Source: Planctomycetes bacterium UBA2386 (lineage in GTDB: Bacteria; Planctomycetota; UBA1135; UBA2386). From it: 16,588 nt of DNA. Made by a program: the position numbers and the translations under genes. The notes beneath the pieces were generated by a model. That model made no database searches. It was not told the origin of the DNA and saw only the letters and a program-made list of their open reading frames with translations. The stretch covers positions 52,420 through 69,007 of the forward strand of contig DDSQ01000085.1 in assembly GCA_002343845.1 (NCBI GenBank), given 5' to 3'. Positions 1 through 6,660 of this stretch are shown here, piece by piece (position 1 is the stretch's first letter; each line of letters starts with the position of its first letter).

Positions 1-593
1 GCGGCGGCGAGGCGGTGCGGCTCGGCATCGCGCCGGATGCGCCGGCCCCGTTGCGCGCCCTGCTGCAGCGTGGCCTCGCCGACGCCGACGTGCTGGTGAC
101 GATCGGTGGCATCAGTGCCGGCACGCACGATCTCGTGCACGGCGAACTCGGCGCGCTCGGTGTGCGCACCGTGTTCCACGGCATCGACCTCAAGCCCGGC
201 AAGCCGACGTTCTTCGGCGTGCTCGATGCGGCGAACGGACCACGGTTCGTGTTCGGGCTCCCGGGCAACCCGGCGTCGAGCTTCACGGTGTTCGATCTGC
301 TGGTGCGACCGCTGCTGCTCGCCATGCTCGGCCGACCGGTCGGCGAACGCACCGCCGCGCTGCCGGTGGCCGGCGTCGCCTGGCAGGGCAACTCGCGTTT
401 CCAGGCGGTGCCGGCGCGCCTCGTTGCGACCGTCGCCGGCGTCGAACTCGAACTCGCGGCGCCGTCGCCGAGCGGCGATCCGTTCCGCCTCGCCGGCACC
501 GACGTCTACGCGTTGATTCCCGGCAACACGCCGCCCGGCGCCGTGCGCACGCTCGGCGTCGCCGGCAGCTCGCACCGGAACGAACTGCCGTGA
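1..593 (+). CDS. moeA: Molybdopterin molybdenumtransferase MoeA (3' part; 5' end outside window)
   Basis: MoeA inserts molybdate into adenylylated molybdopterin, the last step of molybdenum-cofactor synthesis, in the cytoplasm. The reading frame is open from base 3 with no stop upstream, so the true start lies outside the window; the GTG at 15 is internal. The visible part of about 197 residues starts late in the molybdopterin-binding (MoCF) domain with GGEAVRLGIAPD. It then shows the GGISAGTHDLV loop, the DLKPGKPTFFG segment and the hallmark GLPGNPASS loop, and ends in the C-terminal beta-barrel domain IV (PVAGVAWQGNSRFQAVPARL). Family members are usually about 400 residues, so roughly half is present. 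The stop overlaps the GTG start of lnt as GTGA, implying co-transcription and coupled translation. Identity as a MoeA-type protein is clear. Whether it is MoeA or a close paralogue such as the eukaryote-like Cnx1E form cannot be settled from the C-terminus alone. Confidence 0.9.
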   Translation, partial: GGEAVRLGIAPDAPAPLRALLQRGLADADVLVTIGGISAGTHDLVHGELGALGVRTVFHGIDLKPGKPTFFGVLDAANGPRFVFGLPGNPASSFTVFDLLVRPLLLAMLGRPVGERTAALPVAGVAWQGNSRFQAVPARLVATVAGVELELAAPSPSGDPFRLAGTDVYALIPGNTPPGAVRTLGVAGSSHRNELP

Positions 594-2203
594 AGCGCTG
601 CATCGCGCCGCTCGCCGGGGGGCTGCTGCTCGCTGCCGCGACGCCGCCCGCGGCCTTCCCGGGCGCCGAGTTCCTGGTGCTGGTGGGCCTGCTCGTCTGG
701 TATCGCCTGGCGACGAGCCCGACCTCGTGCTGGTGCAGCTGGCTGCTCGGCGCCGTGCACCTCGCGTTCTTCTCGTGGTCGGTGCGGCACGTGCTCTTCG
801 CCGCGTGGGTGGCGATCGTCCTCGTCGGCGGCTGCTACTTCGTGCTCGGCACGCTCGCCGTCCGCGCGTCGCCGGCGCGGGCGCGCGTCGCCGCGTTCGC
901 CGTGGCGGTCGCGGGGACGTTCTGGCTGCGCGCCAACCTGCCGGAGATCTGCTACCCGCATGGCCAGCCATGCCACGCCCTCTGGCAGTGGCCGGTGCTG
1001 CTCGGCAGCGTCGTGGTCGGCGGCGAAGGGCTCGCGAACGGTCTGCTCGGGGCGCTGGCCGCCGCCGCCTGCGAACTCGGCCGGAGCTGGCGCCTCGCGG
1101 TGCCGGCGTGGCCGGCGGCTGCGCGGGGGGCCATCGTCGTCGGCGTGCTCGCCGTTGCCTGCACGGTCGCCGGCAACCTGGTGCTGGCTCCATCCGCCGA
1201 GGCCGACGGCCCGCGCGTGCGAGTCGGCGCGATCGAGCCGGGCTACCACCTGGTGCACGAGATGCAGGCGGTGCCCGCGGGCGAGCAGCCGGCGCGTTAC
1301 CGCCAACTCGTCGACGAACGGCTGCTGCAGCCCACGCACGCAGCGCTCGGCGCATCGAGCCCGCCCGACGTGGTGCTGTGGCCGGAGAGCAGCTTGCTCG
1401 ACACGCTCGAACGGCGCGCGGTGCTCGCGGGCACGGCGCGGGTGCCGGCGCGCTGGGCGGCGACGCCGACGACCCTGGTGCTCGGGCTGAACGTCCGCGA
1501 TGAGGCGCCGCCGACGCCGGCGGCGGTCGTCGTGGAGCTGCCGTCGGGACGCGTCGTCGCCCACCAGGAGAAGCGTCGGCTCGTGCCCGGCGGCGAGGTC
1601 CAGCCGTTCGTGCGCTGGCTGCCCGCTTCGTGGTCCGCGGCGATCCGCGCGGCGTTCGAGCAGGCGCTCGGCTCGATGCCCGAAGCGACGCCGGGCGAAG
1701 AACTGCCGCCGCTGCGCGACGCGCGCGGCGTGTCGTTCGGCGCCTTGCTCTGCTACGACAACGCGTTCCCCGAGCCCGCGCGCGCGCAGGTCGAGCGGGG
1801 GGCACGTTGGCTGGCGGTGCTGTCGAACGAGAGCTGGTACGAAGGCGGCGGCGAACTCACGCAACTCGCGGCGATGACCGTGCTGCGCGCGCTCGAGACC
1901 GGCACGCCGATCGTCCGCTGCACGATGGATGGGTGGACGCTGTGGGTCGACGGGCGCGGCCGGTTGCGCGACGTGCTGCCGCTGGCACCCGCACCGCAGC
2001 CGCGGGCGCGGGTACTGCTCGTGGACGTGCCGCTCGGGCCTGGAACGCTGCCGCCGGGTGCCTTGCTGCGCGCTGCGTTCGGCCCAGCGGCGGGGGCCGG
2101 ACTCGGCGGTCTCCTGCTGTTGGCGGCGTGGCGTCGCTGGCGGCGAGGCAAGGGCGGCATGCCCGCCGCGGCGGTTGGCATTCCGCCGAGAACTCCTGCT
2201 TGA
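590..2203 (+). CDS. lnt: Apolipoprotein N-acyltransferase Lnt
   Basis: Lnt transfers a third acyl chain from phospholipid to the N-terminal cysteine of lipoproteins at the periplasmic face of the inner membrane. The 537-residue length is typical. Residues 1-200 are hydrophobic, with several membrane spans (about 8-37, 50-90, 97-113, 133-162, 178-200). A nitrilase-fold domain follows at about 207-480, then a final span near 491-514. The catalytic triad is visible: Glu266 in VVLWPESS, Lys328 in EKRRLVPGGE, and Cys388 in ALLCYDNAF. These correspond to E. coli E267, K335 and C387, and Glu336 matches the conserved E343. The downstream LSNESWYEGGGELTQLAA and RALETGTPIVR segments match the usual NDAWF and RALE-GRP motifs. 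Two oddities: the usual Cys-Tyr-Glu is Cys-Tyr-Asp, and the usual PFGE is PGGE. The GTG start overlaps the moeA stop (GTGA). The call is firm; activity despite the substitutions is inferred. Confidence 0.93.
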   Translation: MKRCIAPLAGGLLLAAATPPAAFPGAEFLVLVGLLVWYRLATSPTSCWCSWLLGAVHLAFFSWSVRHVLFAAWVAIVLVGGCYFVLGTLAVRASPARARVAAFAVAVAGTFWLRANLPEICYPHGQPCHALWQWPVLLGSVVVGGEGLANGLLGALAAAACELGRSWRLAVPAWPAAARGAIVVGVLAVACTVAGNLVLAPSAEADGPRVRVGAIEPGYHLVHEMQAVPAGEQPARYRQLVDERLLQPTHAALGASSPPDVVLWPESSLLDTLERRAVLAGTARVPARWAATPTTLVLGLNVRDEAPPTPAAVVVELPSGRVVAHQEKRRLVPGGEVQPFVRWLPASWSAAIRAAFEQALGSMPEATPGEELPPLRDARGVSFGALLCYDNAFPEPARAQVERGARWLAVLSNESWYEGGGELTQLAAMTVLRALETGTPIVRCTMDGWTLWVDGRGRLRDVLPLAPAPQPRARVLLVDVPLGPGTLPPGALLRAAFGPAAGAGLGGLLLLAAWRRWRRGKGGMPAAAVGIPPRTPA

Positions 2204-2227
2204 CGGTCGATGGCATGGGGCTAGGAT
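2200..2227 (+). promoter_or_regulatory. Sigma70-like promoter for the coiled-coil gene pair
   Basis: TTGACG at 2200-2205 and TAGGAT at 2222-2227 are separated by 16 bases, a near-consensus housekeeping promoter, which stands out in such GC-rich DNA. It overlaps the last codons of lnt and faces the gene at 2447. A start site would fall near 2234. It separates the following two-gene unit from the moeA-lnt operon. Confidence 0.65.
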
Positions 2228-2446
2228 TCGCCGACCCAAAACGGCCCCTCTCGCTTTGGGATGCGGTACTGCCCTGGTGCGGTCGTCGATCGCAGCAGGG
2301 AGCGCCGCTGCCCCCGTCGTCTTCCAACCCACTGGCACTGCCCCTAACCCTCCGGGGCACGCACTCGCGCATCTGATCCTCGCAGAGCCAAACCTCCGCA
2401 GGCCCAAACCCGCGCAGCCCGTTCCGTCAGGAGCTACCAGCTACCC
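2228..2446 (+). other. Long untranslated leader upstream of the coiled-coil gene
   Basis: About 210 bases lie between the predicted transcription start and the ATG at 2447. The reading frames crossing it have no recognisable product. It can form a perfect 6-bp stem, TGCCCC (2339-2344) with GGGGCA (2354-2359), and a weaker one, CCCAAA/TTTGGG, around 2235-2260. No known riboswitch class is recognised and no terminator-like U-tract is present. A Shine-Dalgarno-like AGGAG sits at 2429-2433, 13 bases before the ATG, a rather long spacing. Any regulatory role is speculative. Confidence 0.4.
2380..2427 (+). repeat. Imperfect 16-base tandem repeat in the leader
   Basis: Two adjacent 16-base units, tcgcagagccaaacct (2380-2395) and ccgcaggcccaaaccc (2396-2411), agree at 12 of 16 positions. 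A third, more decayed unit starting gcgcagccc follows at 2412-2427 in the same register. The array ends just before the ribosome binding site. It could be a regulatory element or a chance slippage product; with so few copies it is weak evidence. Confidence 0.35.
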
Positions 2447-3310
2447 ATGAGTCCCATCGGCCGCGTCTTCATCGTTCTCAATCTCGCGCTCGCCGCCGGC
2501 TTCGTCGTCGTCTCGGGCACGCACCTGCAGAAGCAGCACGCCAAGCTCGAGCGCGCGATGGCCGACAACGCGGCGCTCACCACGCAGGTCAAGGACAGGG
2601 ACAACGCGATCAACCAGCTGACGGACGATCGCGCGAAGTTCGAGAACGCGAAGACGGCGGCGGAGACGAAGGCGGGGGCGATGGAGACCGCCAACTCGCA
2701 ACTGCAGGACGAGAACAAGCGGCTGAGCCAGCAGCTCTCCTCGATCGAGGCGGACATGAAGGGCGTGCTCCAGCAGGCCCAGGCCGCCAACACCGAGATG
2801 AAGGCGGCGTTCACGCAGGCCAAGGCGGCCTACGACATGGCGATCGCCGACCAGAAGGTGAAGGACGAGGCCGTGCGCGTGAAGGACGCCACGCTCGCCG
2901 AGAACCACAACCTCAACAACAAGATCGCCGAGCTGACGGAAGCGGTCGCCACGCGCGACGGCACGATCAACGGCCTCGAGACCGAGAAGAGCCAGCTCAC
3001 TTTGCTGGTCAAGGTCGCCGAGAGCTACGGGTTCATCCGCTCGATGGCGGCGCCGAACCTCGCGGGCACGGTGACGACCAGCAACGGGCGTCTGTGCACG
3101 GTGCAGATCACCGACAACCCGGGCAACGTCGACATCAAGCAGGCGATCGAGATGGGTCGCTGGGGCTTCGCGATCTACGACGCCAACGGCTACAAGGGCG
3201 AGGCGATCGCCGAGAAGTACGAGGCGAGCGCGAACGCGGTGCTCTGCAAGGTCTTCCCGGTGAAGGGTGAGATCAAGGAAGGCGACAAGGCCGCCACCAA
3301 GACACCCTGA
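2447..3310 (+). CDS. Membrane-anchored coiled-coil protein of unknown function
   Basis: I do not recognise a named family. The 287-residue product has an uncleaved signal-anchor or single membrane span at about 6-24 (VFIVLNLALAAGFVVVS). A long alanine/lysine/glutamine-rich coiled coil follows at about 27-190. The C-terminal beta-rich domain of about 85 residues (202-280) has two cysteines (217 and 267) that could pair outside the cytoplasm. That domain pattern, with GTVTTSNGRLCTVQI, an AIEMGRWGFAIYDANGYKG stretch, and KVFPVKGEIKEGDK near the end, resembles the C-terminal domain of uncharacterised planctomycete proteins often mislabelled Smc-like. This comparison is from memory and only suggestive. 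The ATG is chosen because the membrane segment follows at once and AGGAG lies upstream. The gene has its own promoter and is followed 33 bases later by a 52-codon gene. Its regular use of AAG, GAG and GCG/GCC codons would suit strong expression, but this was not measured. Confidence 0.85.
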   Translation: MSPIGRVFIVLNLALAAGFVVVSGTHLQKQHAKLERAMADNAALTTQVKDRDNAINQLTDDRAKFENAKTAAETKAGAMETANSQLQDENKRLSQQLSSIEADMKGVLQQAQAANTEMKAAFTQAKAAYDMAIADQKVKDEAVRVKDATLAENHNLNNKIAELTEAVATRDGTINGLETEKSQLTLLVKVAESYGFIRSMAAPNLAGTVTTSNGRLCTVQITDNPGNVDIKQAIEMGRWGFAIYDANGYKGEAIAEKYEASANAVLCKVFPVKGEIKEGDKAATKTP

Positions 3311-3343
3311 ACGTCGACCCAACCCCAAGCGAGGAAGCACACC

Positions 3344-3502
3344 ATGGCCAAGAACAAGCCAGCCCCGGCGGTCGAGCCGGAAGTGGAAGTGGTCGGCAAG
3401 CCCGGCCTCGGCATCGACGAAGGCATCGTCCTGACGACGACCCTGCTGCTCGCGATCGCGATCACGCTGGTCGTGATGGCGACCAAGGCCTTCGGCCCGT
3501 GA
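3344..3502 (+). CDS. Small (52-residue) single-span membrane protein, unknown function
   Basis: ATG at 3344 opens a 52-codon frame ending in TGA at 3500-3502, preceded by a strong Shine-Dalgarno GAGGAAG at 3331-3337 with 6 bases of spacing. The product has a short N-terminal segment rich in Lys, Pro, Val and Glu (MAKNKPAPAVEPEVEVVGK). Residues 27-47 (GIVLTTTLLLAIAITLVVMAT) form a single hydrophobic helix, and the tail is short (KAFGP). The positive-inside pattern is ambiguous. It lies 33 bases after the coiled-coil gene and upstream of a terminator hairpin, so the two are probably co-expressed and may form a complex. No homologue is recognised. The good ribosome binding site, coherent membrane topology and gene-sized position between two other features are the support. 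Confidence 0.78.
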   Translation: MAKNKPAPAVEPEVEVVGKPGLGIDEGIVLTTTLLLAIAITLVVMATKAFGP

Positions 3503-3543
3503 CCTGATCCGCGGACCCGCGCGGTCTGCCATCGACGGTCTGC

Positions 3544-3583
3544 CACCGCCCCGTGCGATGCTTCGCACGGGGCGGTGTCGTTT
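3544..3583 (+). terminator. Rho-independent-like terminator
   Basis: The perfect 15-bp inverted repeat caccgccccgtgcga (3544-3558) and tcgcacggggcggtg (3563-3577) has a TGCT tetraloop and is followed by TCGTTT. The stem is very strong, though the T-tract is short. It lies 41 bases after the 52-codon gene and before the mreB promoter region, so it closes the preceding unit. Confidence 0.75.
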
Positions 3584-3613
3584 CCAGGGGGCGTTCGCCG
3601 CGAAAAGAATCCG

Positions 3614-3641
3614 TTGCGACCGGAGCCGGTGCCGCTACCTT
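3614..3641 (+). promoter_or_regulatory. Candidate mreB promoter with a palindrome in the spacer
   Basis: TTGCGA at 3614-3619 and TACCTT at 3636-3641 are spaced by 16 bases, the same spacing as the promoter at 2200-2227. Between them is the palindrome ACCGG-AG-CCGGT (3619-3630), which could serve as an operator. The position between a terminator and the first gene of the elongation cluster makes a promoter expected here. The motif match itself is moderate. The leader to the mreB ATG would be about 80 bases, and I see no gene in 3503-3729. Confidence 0.42.
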
Positions 3642-3729
3642 CCTGCGCGTCGCCGGTCTGGTCCCCGGCGCGTGTCTGCAAGGTCATGGCGGCCCCACGC
3701 CACGAAGTCGGGGCGCATCAGGGCGTTCC

Positions 3730-4788
3730 ATGCTGAAACCCGTCGAGTGGTTGTTGCGCGGTTTCTCCGTCGATCTCGGCATCGACCTCGGCACCGCGAA
3801 CACGTTGGTGTTCGTGCGCGACAAGGGGATCGTGCTCAACGAGCCGTCCGTCGTCGCGGTGCGCAAGGGTTCGAGCGAAGTGTTGCTCGACGGCATGGCC
3901 GTCGGCGACGCGGCGCTCGAGTACCTCGGTCGCACGCCGCCGGGCATCCTCGCGGTGCGGCCGATGAAGAGCGGCGTGATCGCCGACTTCGAGATCACCG
4001 AGAAGATGCTGCGCTACTTCATGATCAAGGCGTGCGGCGGCAAGCGCCTGGTCAAGCCGCGCCTCGTGATCGCGGTGCCGTGGGGCATCACGATGGTCGA
4101 GAAGCGCGCGGTGATCGGCAGCGCCGAGCGCGCGGGTGCCCGGCGCGTGTTCCTCGTCGACGAGCCGACCGCGGCGGCGATCGGAGCCGGCCTGCCCGTG
4201 CACGAGCCGCGCGGCTCGATGATCGTCGACATCGGTGGCGGCACCAGCGAAGTCGCCGTGATCTCGCTCGCCAACGTGGTCATGGCCGAGTGCCTGCGCG
4301 TCGCAGGTGACGACTTCAACGACGCGATCGCGCACTACATCCGGGCGAAGTACAACCTGCTGATCGGTGAGATCACCGCCGAGCGGTTGAAGATCGCCGC
4401 CGGCAGTTGCGTGCCGCTCGAGGAGGAGATCGAAGTCGAAGTGCGCGGGCGCGACTCGCTGATCAACCTGCCGCGCCGCGCCGTGATCAGCTCGGCCGAC
4501 GTTCGCGAGGCCTTGCAGGAACCCGTGCGCAAGGTGATCGGCGCGATCAAGGCGGTGCTCGAACGCACGCCGCCCGAACTCGCGAGCGACCTGGTCGACT
4601 CCGGCATCACGCTCTGCGGCGGCGGTTCGCTGCTGCGCGGCCTGCCGGAGCTGATCTCGCGCGAGACCGAACTCGACGTCAAGGTCGCCGAGCGCCCGCT
4701 CGAGGCCGTCGCGCGCGGCACCGGCATCTTCCTGGAGAACCTGGAGCTGTATTCGCAGTTCCTCGAAGGCGGCGAAGACCTCGGCTGA
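3730..4788 (+). CDS. mreB: Rod-shape-determining actin homologue MreB
   Basis: MreB polymerises on the inner face of the cytoplasmic membrane and directs lateral peptidoglycan synthesis. The ATG at 3730 gives 352 residues, close to the usual 340-350. The frame stays open back to 3553, but that stretch crosses the terminator hairpin and encodes nothing MreB-like. Residues 1-12 (MLKPVEWLLRGF) look like the membrane-binding amphipathic helix. The phosphate-1 loop DLGTANTL is at 19-26. The ATPase loop FLVDEPTAAAIGAG (141-154) carries Glu145. The phosphate-2 loop DIGGGTSEVAV starts at 167, and the adenosine motif LCGGGSLLRGLPE spans 295-307. The usual VPSGITEVEKRAV is here VPWGITMVEKRAV (117-129), an unusual change. 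A weak AGGG (3719-3722) precedes the start. mreC, mreD, mrdA and rodA follow directly, which confirms the cell-elongation role. Confidence 0.97.
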   Translation: MLKPVEWLLRGFSVDLGIDLGTANTLVFVRDKGIVLNEPSVVAVRKGSSEVLLDGMAVGDAALEYLGRTPPGILAVRPMKSGVIADFEITEKMLRYFMIKACGGKRLVKPRLVIAVPWGITMVEKRAVIGSAERAGARRVFLVDEPTAAAIGAGLPVHEPRGSMIVDIGGGTSEVAVISLANVVMAECLRVAGDDFNDAIAHYIRAKYNLLIGEITAERLKIAAGSCVPLEEEIEVEVRGRDSLINLPRRAVISSADVREALQEPVRKVIGAIKAVLERTPPELASDLVDSGITLCGGGSLLRGLPELISRETELDVKVAERPLEAVARGTGIFLENLELYSQFLEGGEDLG

Positions 4789-4804
4789 CGGTTCCGGACG
4801 GGCC

Positions 4805-6187
4805 GTGCGCAGGACGCGCCGGCCGGTGAGGCGGTTCGTGCAGAAGAAACCCACCGCGTTCCCGCTCGGCTTGTACGGGCTCCTGCTGTTCGCCCTGTGC
4901 TGGCTCGTGCTGCCGGCGGCAGGCGCGCCGCTCGAGCGCCTTGCCGTCGGGGCGGCGTGCGGCGTCGCGCGCGTGATGGCGAGCCTGTTCGGCGCGCCGG
5001 CGGCGGCGGCTTCGTCGCCCACGCGCGCGCTGCTTGCGGAACGGACCGCCGACCTGCACCGCCGTGTCGTCGCCAGCGACGTCGCGTTGCCGGCCATGCC
5101 TGCATCGCCGTACCGACAGCCGGTGCACTGCGCCGTGGTCGGCATGGCTCGCCGGGGCGGCGGCGGCGAACTCGCCGAACTGCGCCTCGATCGCAGCTAC
5201 GACGAACTCGCGGACTGCAGCACGATCATCACCAAGGGCGACGCCCTGGTCGGGTTCCTCGCTCGCCCCGGCCATGGTCCGGCCGTGGACGACGTTCCGA
5301 GCGACCCCGCGCGCGTCCTGCTGCTGCACCACCCGGCCGGGCGCGCGTTGCACGCGGCCGTCGACATCCCCGACGGTGGCCGGCTGCGGTTCGTGCTGCG
5401 CCCGGCCGCGGTCGTCGATCCCGCACCGCTGCGCGTGTCGCTGTGGGACGATCCGTGGCGCGCCGCGCGCCTCGACCACGCGGGACTGCTCGTTCGCTCG
5501 CTGCCGCAGGTCCTGACGGACGGCGGCGAACTGCCGGCCGGGCTGCGCATCGGGACCACGCGCGTGTGGGGCTATCCGGCGACCGCCGACGGCGACTCGC
5601 TGACGCTCGGGATCTTCGTCGCGCCGGTCGTGTCGCCGCGATCGTTGTCGCATGTCGTCGCCTGGCGCGGTGAGGGGGCAACGACGGGCGACCTGCCGGA
5701 ACGCGCCGTGCCGGTCGCGCTGCGAGCCGCCGTCGTGCACGACCTGCCGGGCGCCCTGCACGGTCGGCACCTGCTGGTCGGCTGCACGGTCGCCGACGGT
5801 TCCGCGGTGGTGCACGACGGTTGTCTGCTCGGGCTCGCGCGCGGCCTCGCGTTCGGATCGGGGCTGGTGACGTCGTTCGCGGCGTCGCGCCACCGTTGGA
5901 GCCTGCTGCTGATGCCGGACGACCCGGAGGCGCCGCCGCGCGAACTCGAAGGCGAGGTCATCGCCGCCGACGGCGGTGCGGTGGTCGTGCGCTGCCGCGA
6001 CGTTGCGGGCGAACGGCTGGCGACCGGGCAGCTGTTCACCGGCAGCAACGGCCCGCACTGTCCGGCCGGACTCTGGATCGGTCACGCGTCCCCGCGGGAC
6101 CGGCAACCCGGCGCGCTCGACGTCGTGGTGCCGGTGATCACGGGGCCACGAGCGGTCGAGGTGTTCGCGGCCGAGGAGGGGCTGTGA
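4805..6187 (+). CDS. mreC: Divergent MreC-like cell-shape protein with duplicated beta region
   Basis: The 460-residue product sits between mreB and mreD and has the MreC layout, but it is much longer than the usual 280-350. There is a basic N-terminus, one membrane span at about 18-40, and a short helix around 73-92 in place of a long coiled coil. An extracytoplasmic beta region follows: CAVVGMARRGGGGELAELRLD with ITKGDALVGFL (109-152), then VLTDGGELPAGLRIGTTR (236-253) and FVAPVVSPRSLSHVVAW (271-287), as in MreC. Residues about 320-458 seem to repeat this pattern (VVHDGCLLGLARG, LFTGSNGPHCPAGLWIGHAS, VVVPVITGPRAVEVFA). MreC would link MreB to the PBP2/RodA synthase. The start is GTG 4805, 16 bases after mreB; GTG 4826 with AGGA at 4811-4814 is an equally good alternative. 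The stop overlaps mreD (GTGA). Identity rests on position and weak motif similarity. Confidence 0.8.
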   Translation: MRRTRRPVRRFVQKKPTAFPLGLYGLLLFALCWLVLPAAGAPLERLAVGAACGVARVMASLFGAPAAAASSPTRALLAERTADLHRRVVASDVALPAMPASPYRQPVHCAVVGMARRGGGGELAELRLDRSYDELADCSTIITKGDALVGFLARPGHGPAVDDVPSDPARVLLLHHPAGRALHAAVDIPDGGRLRFVLRPAAVVDPAPLRVSLWDDPWRAARLDHAGLLVRSLPQVLTDGGELPAGLRIGTTRVWGYPATADGDSLTLGIFVAPVVSPRSLSHVVAWRGEGATTGDLPERAVPVALRAAVVHDLPGALHGRHLLVGCTVADGSAVVHDGCLLGLARGLAFGSGLVTSFAASRHRWSLLLMPDDPEAPPRELEGEVIAADGGAVVVRCRDVAGERLATGQLFTGSNGPHCPAGLWIGHASPRDRQPGALDVVVPVITGPRAVEVFAAEEGL

Positions 6188-6660
6188 AGCGCTGGGTGCT
6201 CTGGTACCTGCTGGCGCCGCAGGCGTGGCTGCTCGCGGGGCTGTGGCGCGACCTCGGCCTGCCGCCGTTCGACGCGGCGGTGTTCGCGTGCCTGTTCCTC
6301 GGCTTCTTCGCCGAACGGAGCGCCGTGCCGTGGCTGCTGGTGCCGTTGGCCGTCGGCCGCGCGCTCGTCGATCCGGCGTCGTTGCCGGTGCACCTGCTCG
6401 TGCTCGGTGTACCGGTCGCAGTCTTGCTGCCGCTGCGCGGCGTGTTCCATCGGCAGTGGTTTGCGCTGGCGATCCTCGCGGCGGCGTTGGGCGTGGTCGT
6501 GCCGCGGCTTGGTGCTCTGCTCGGACGTTGGTTCGAGCAGCCATCGGCGGGTGGCTACGTCGATCTCGCGGTCGTGCTGTGGTCGGCGGTGGCTGCGCCG
6601 CTCGTGCTGCACGTGGTGATGCGCCTGCCGCCGATGCGCGCGTTCGGAGAGCCGTCGTGA
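6184..6660 (+). CDS. mreD: Rod-shape-determining membrane protein MreD
   Basis: This is a 158-residue, strongly hydrophobic protein with about five membrane segments (roughly 5-20, 29-44, 46-62, 66-84, 90-112 and 124-147, the shorter ones uncertain). That is the size and topology expected of MreD, the inner-membrane partner of MreC in the elongation complex. The sequence itself is poorly conserved in the family, so the call depends mainly on order: mreC before it and PBP2/RodA after it. The GTG at 6184 overlaps the mreC stop, and its own stop overlaps the GTG of the PBP2 gene. Both are GTGA junctions, so translation is probably coupled through the cluster. Longer upstream frames are shadows of mreC. 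Confidence 0.83.
   Translation: MKRWVLWYLLAPQAWLLAGLWRDLGLPPFDAAVFACLFLGFFAERSAVPWLLVPLAVGRALVDPASLPVHLLVLGVPVAVLLPLRGVFHRQWFALAILAAALGVVVPRLGALLGRWFEQPSAGGYVDLAVVLWSAVAAPLVLHVVMRLPPMRAFGEPS

Noticed and set aside
2100..2203. GGGCGGCATGCCCGCC-like inverted repeats at the lnt end as a terminator
   Set aside because: They lie within the lnt coding sequence, the pairing is imperfect, and there is no T-run; GC-rich coding DNA gives many such matches.
506..2407. 633-codon open frame on the - strand
   Set aside because: It lies antisense to lnt, is Arg/Ala/Gln-rich with no domain-like sequence, and crosses a promoter and intergenic DNA. It is a GC-rich shadow frame.
2441..3568. 375-codon - strand frame opposite the coiled-coil gene
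   Set aside because: It is a Leu/Arg/Asp/Val shadow of the coiled-coil codons. The + strand has a promoter, a ribosome binding site and a coherent membrane anchor.
3553..3729. N-terminal extension of MreB from a start at 3553
   Set aside because: The extra 59 codons begin inside the terminator hairpin and encode nothing resembling MreB. The ATG at 3730 gives the normal family start with an amphipathic helix.
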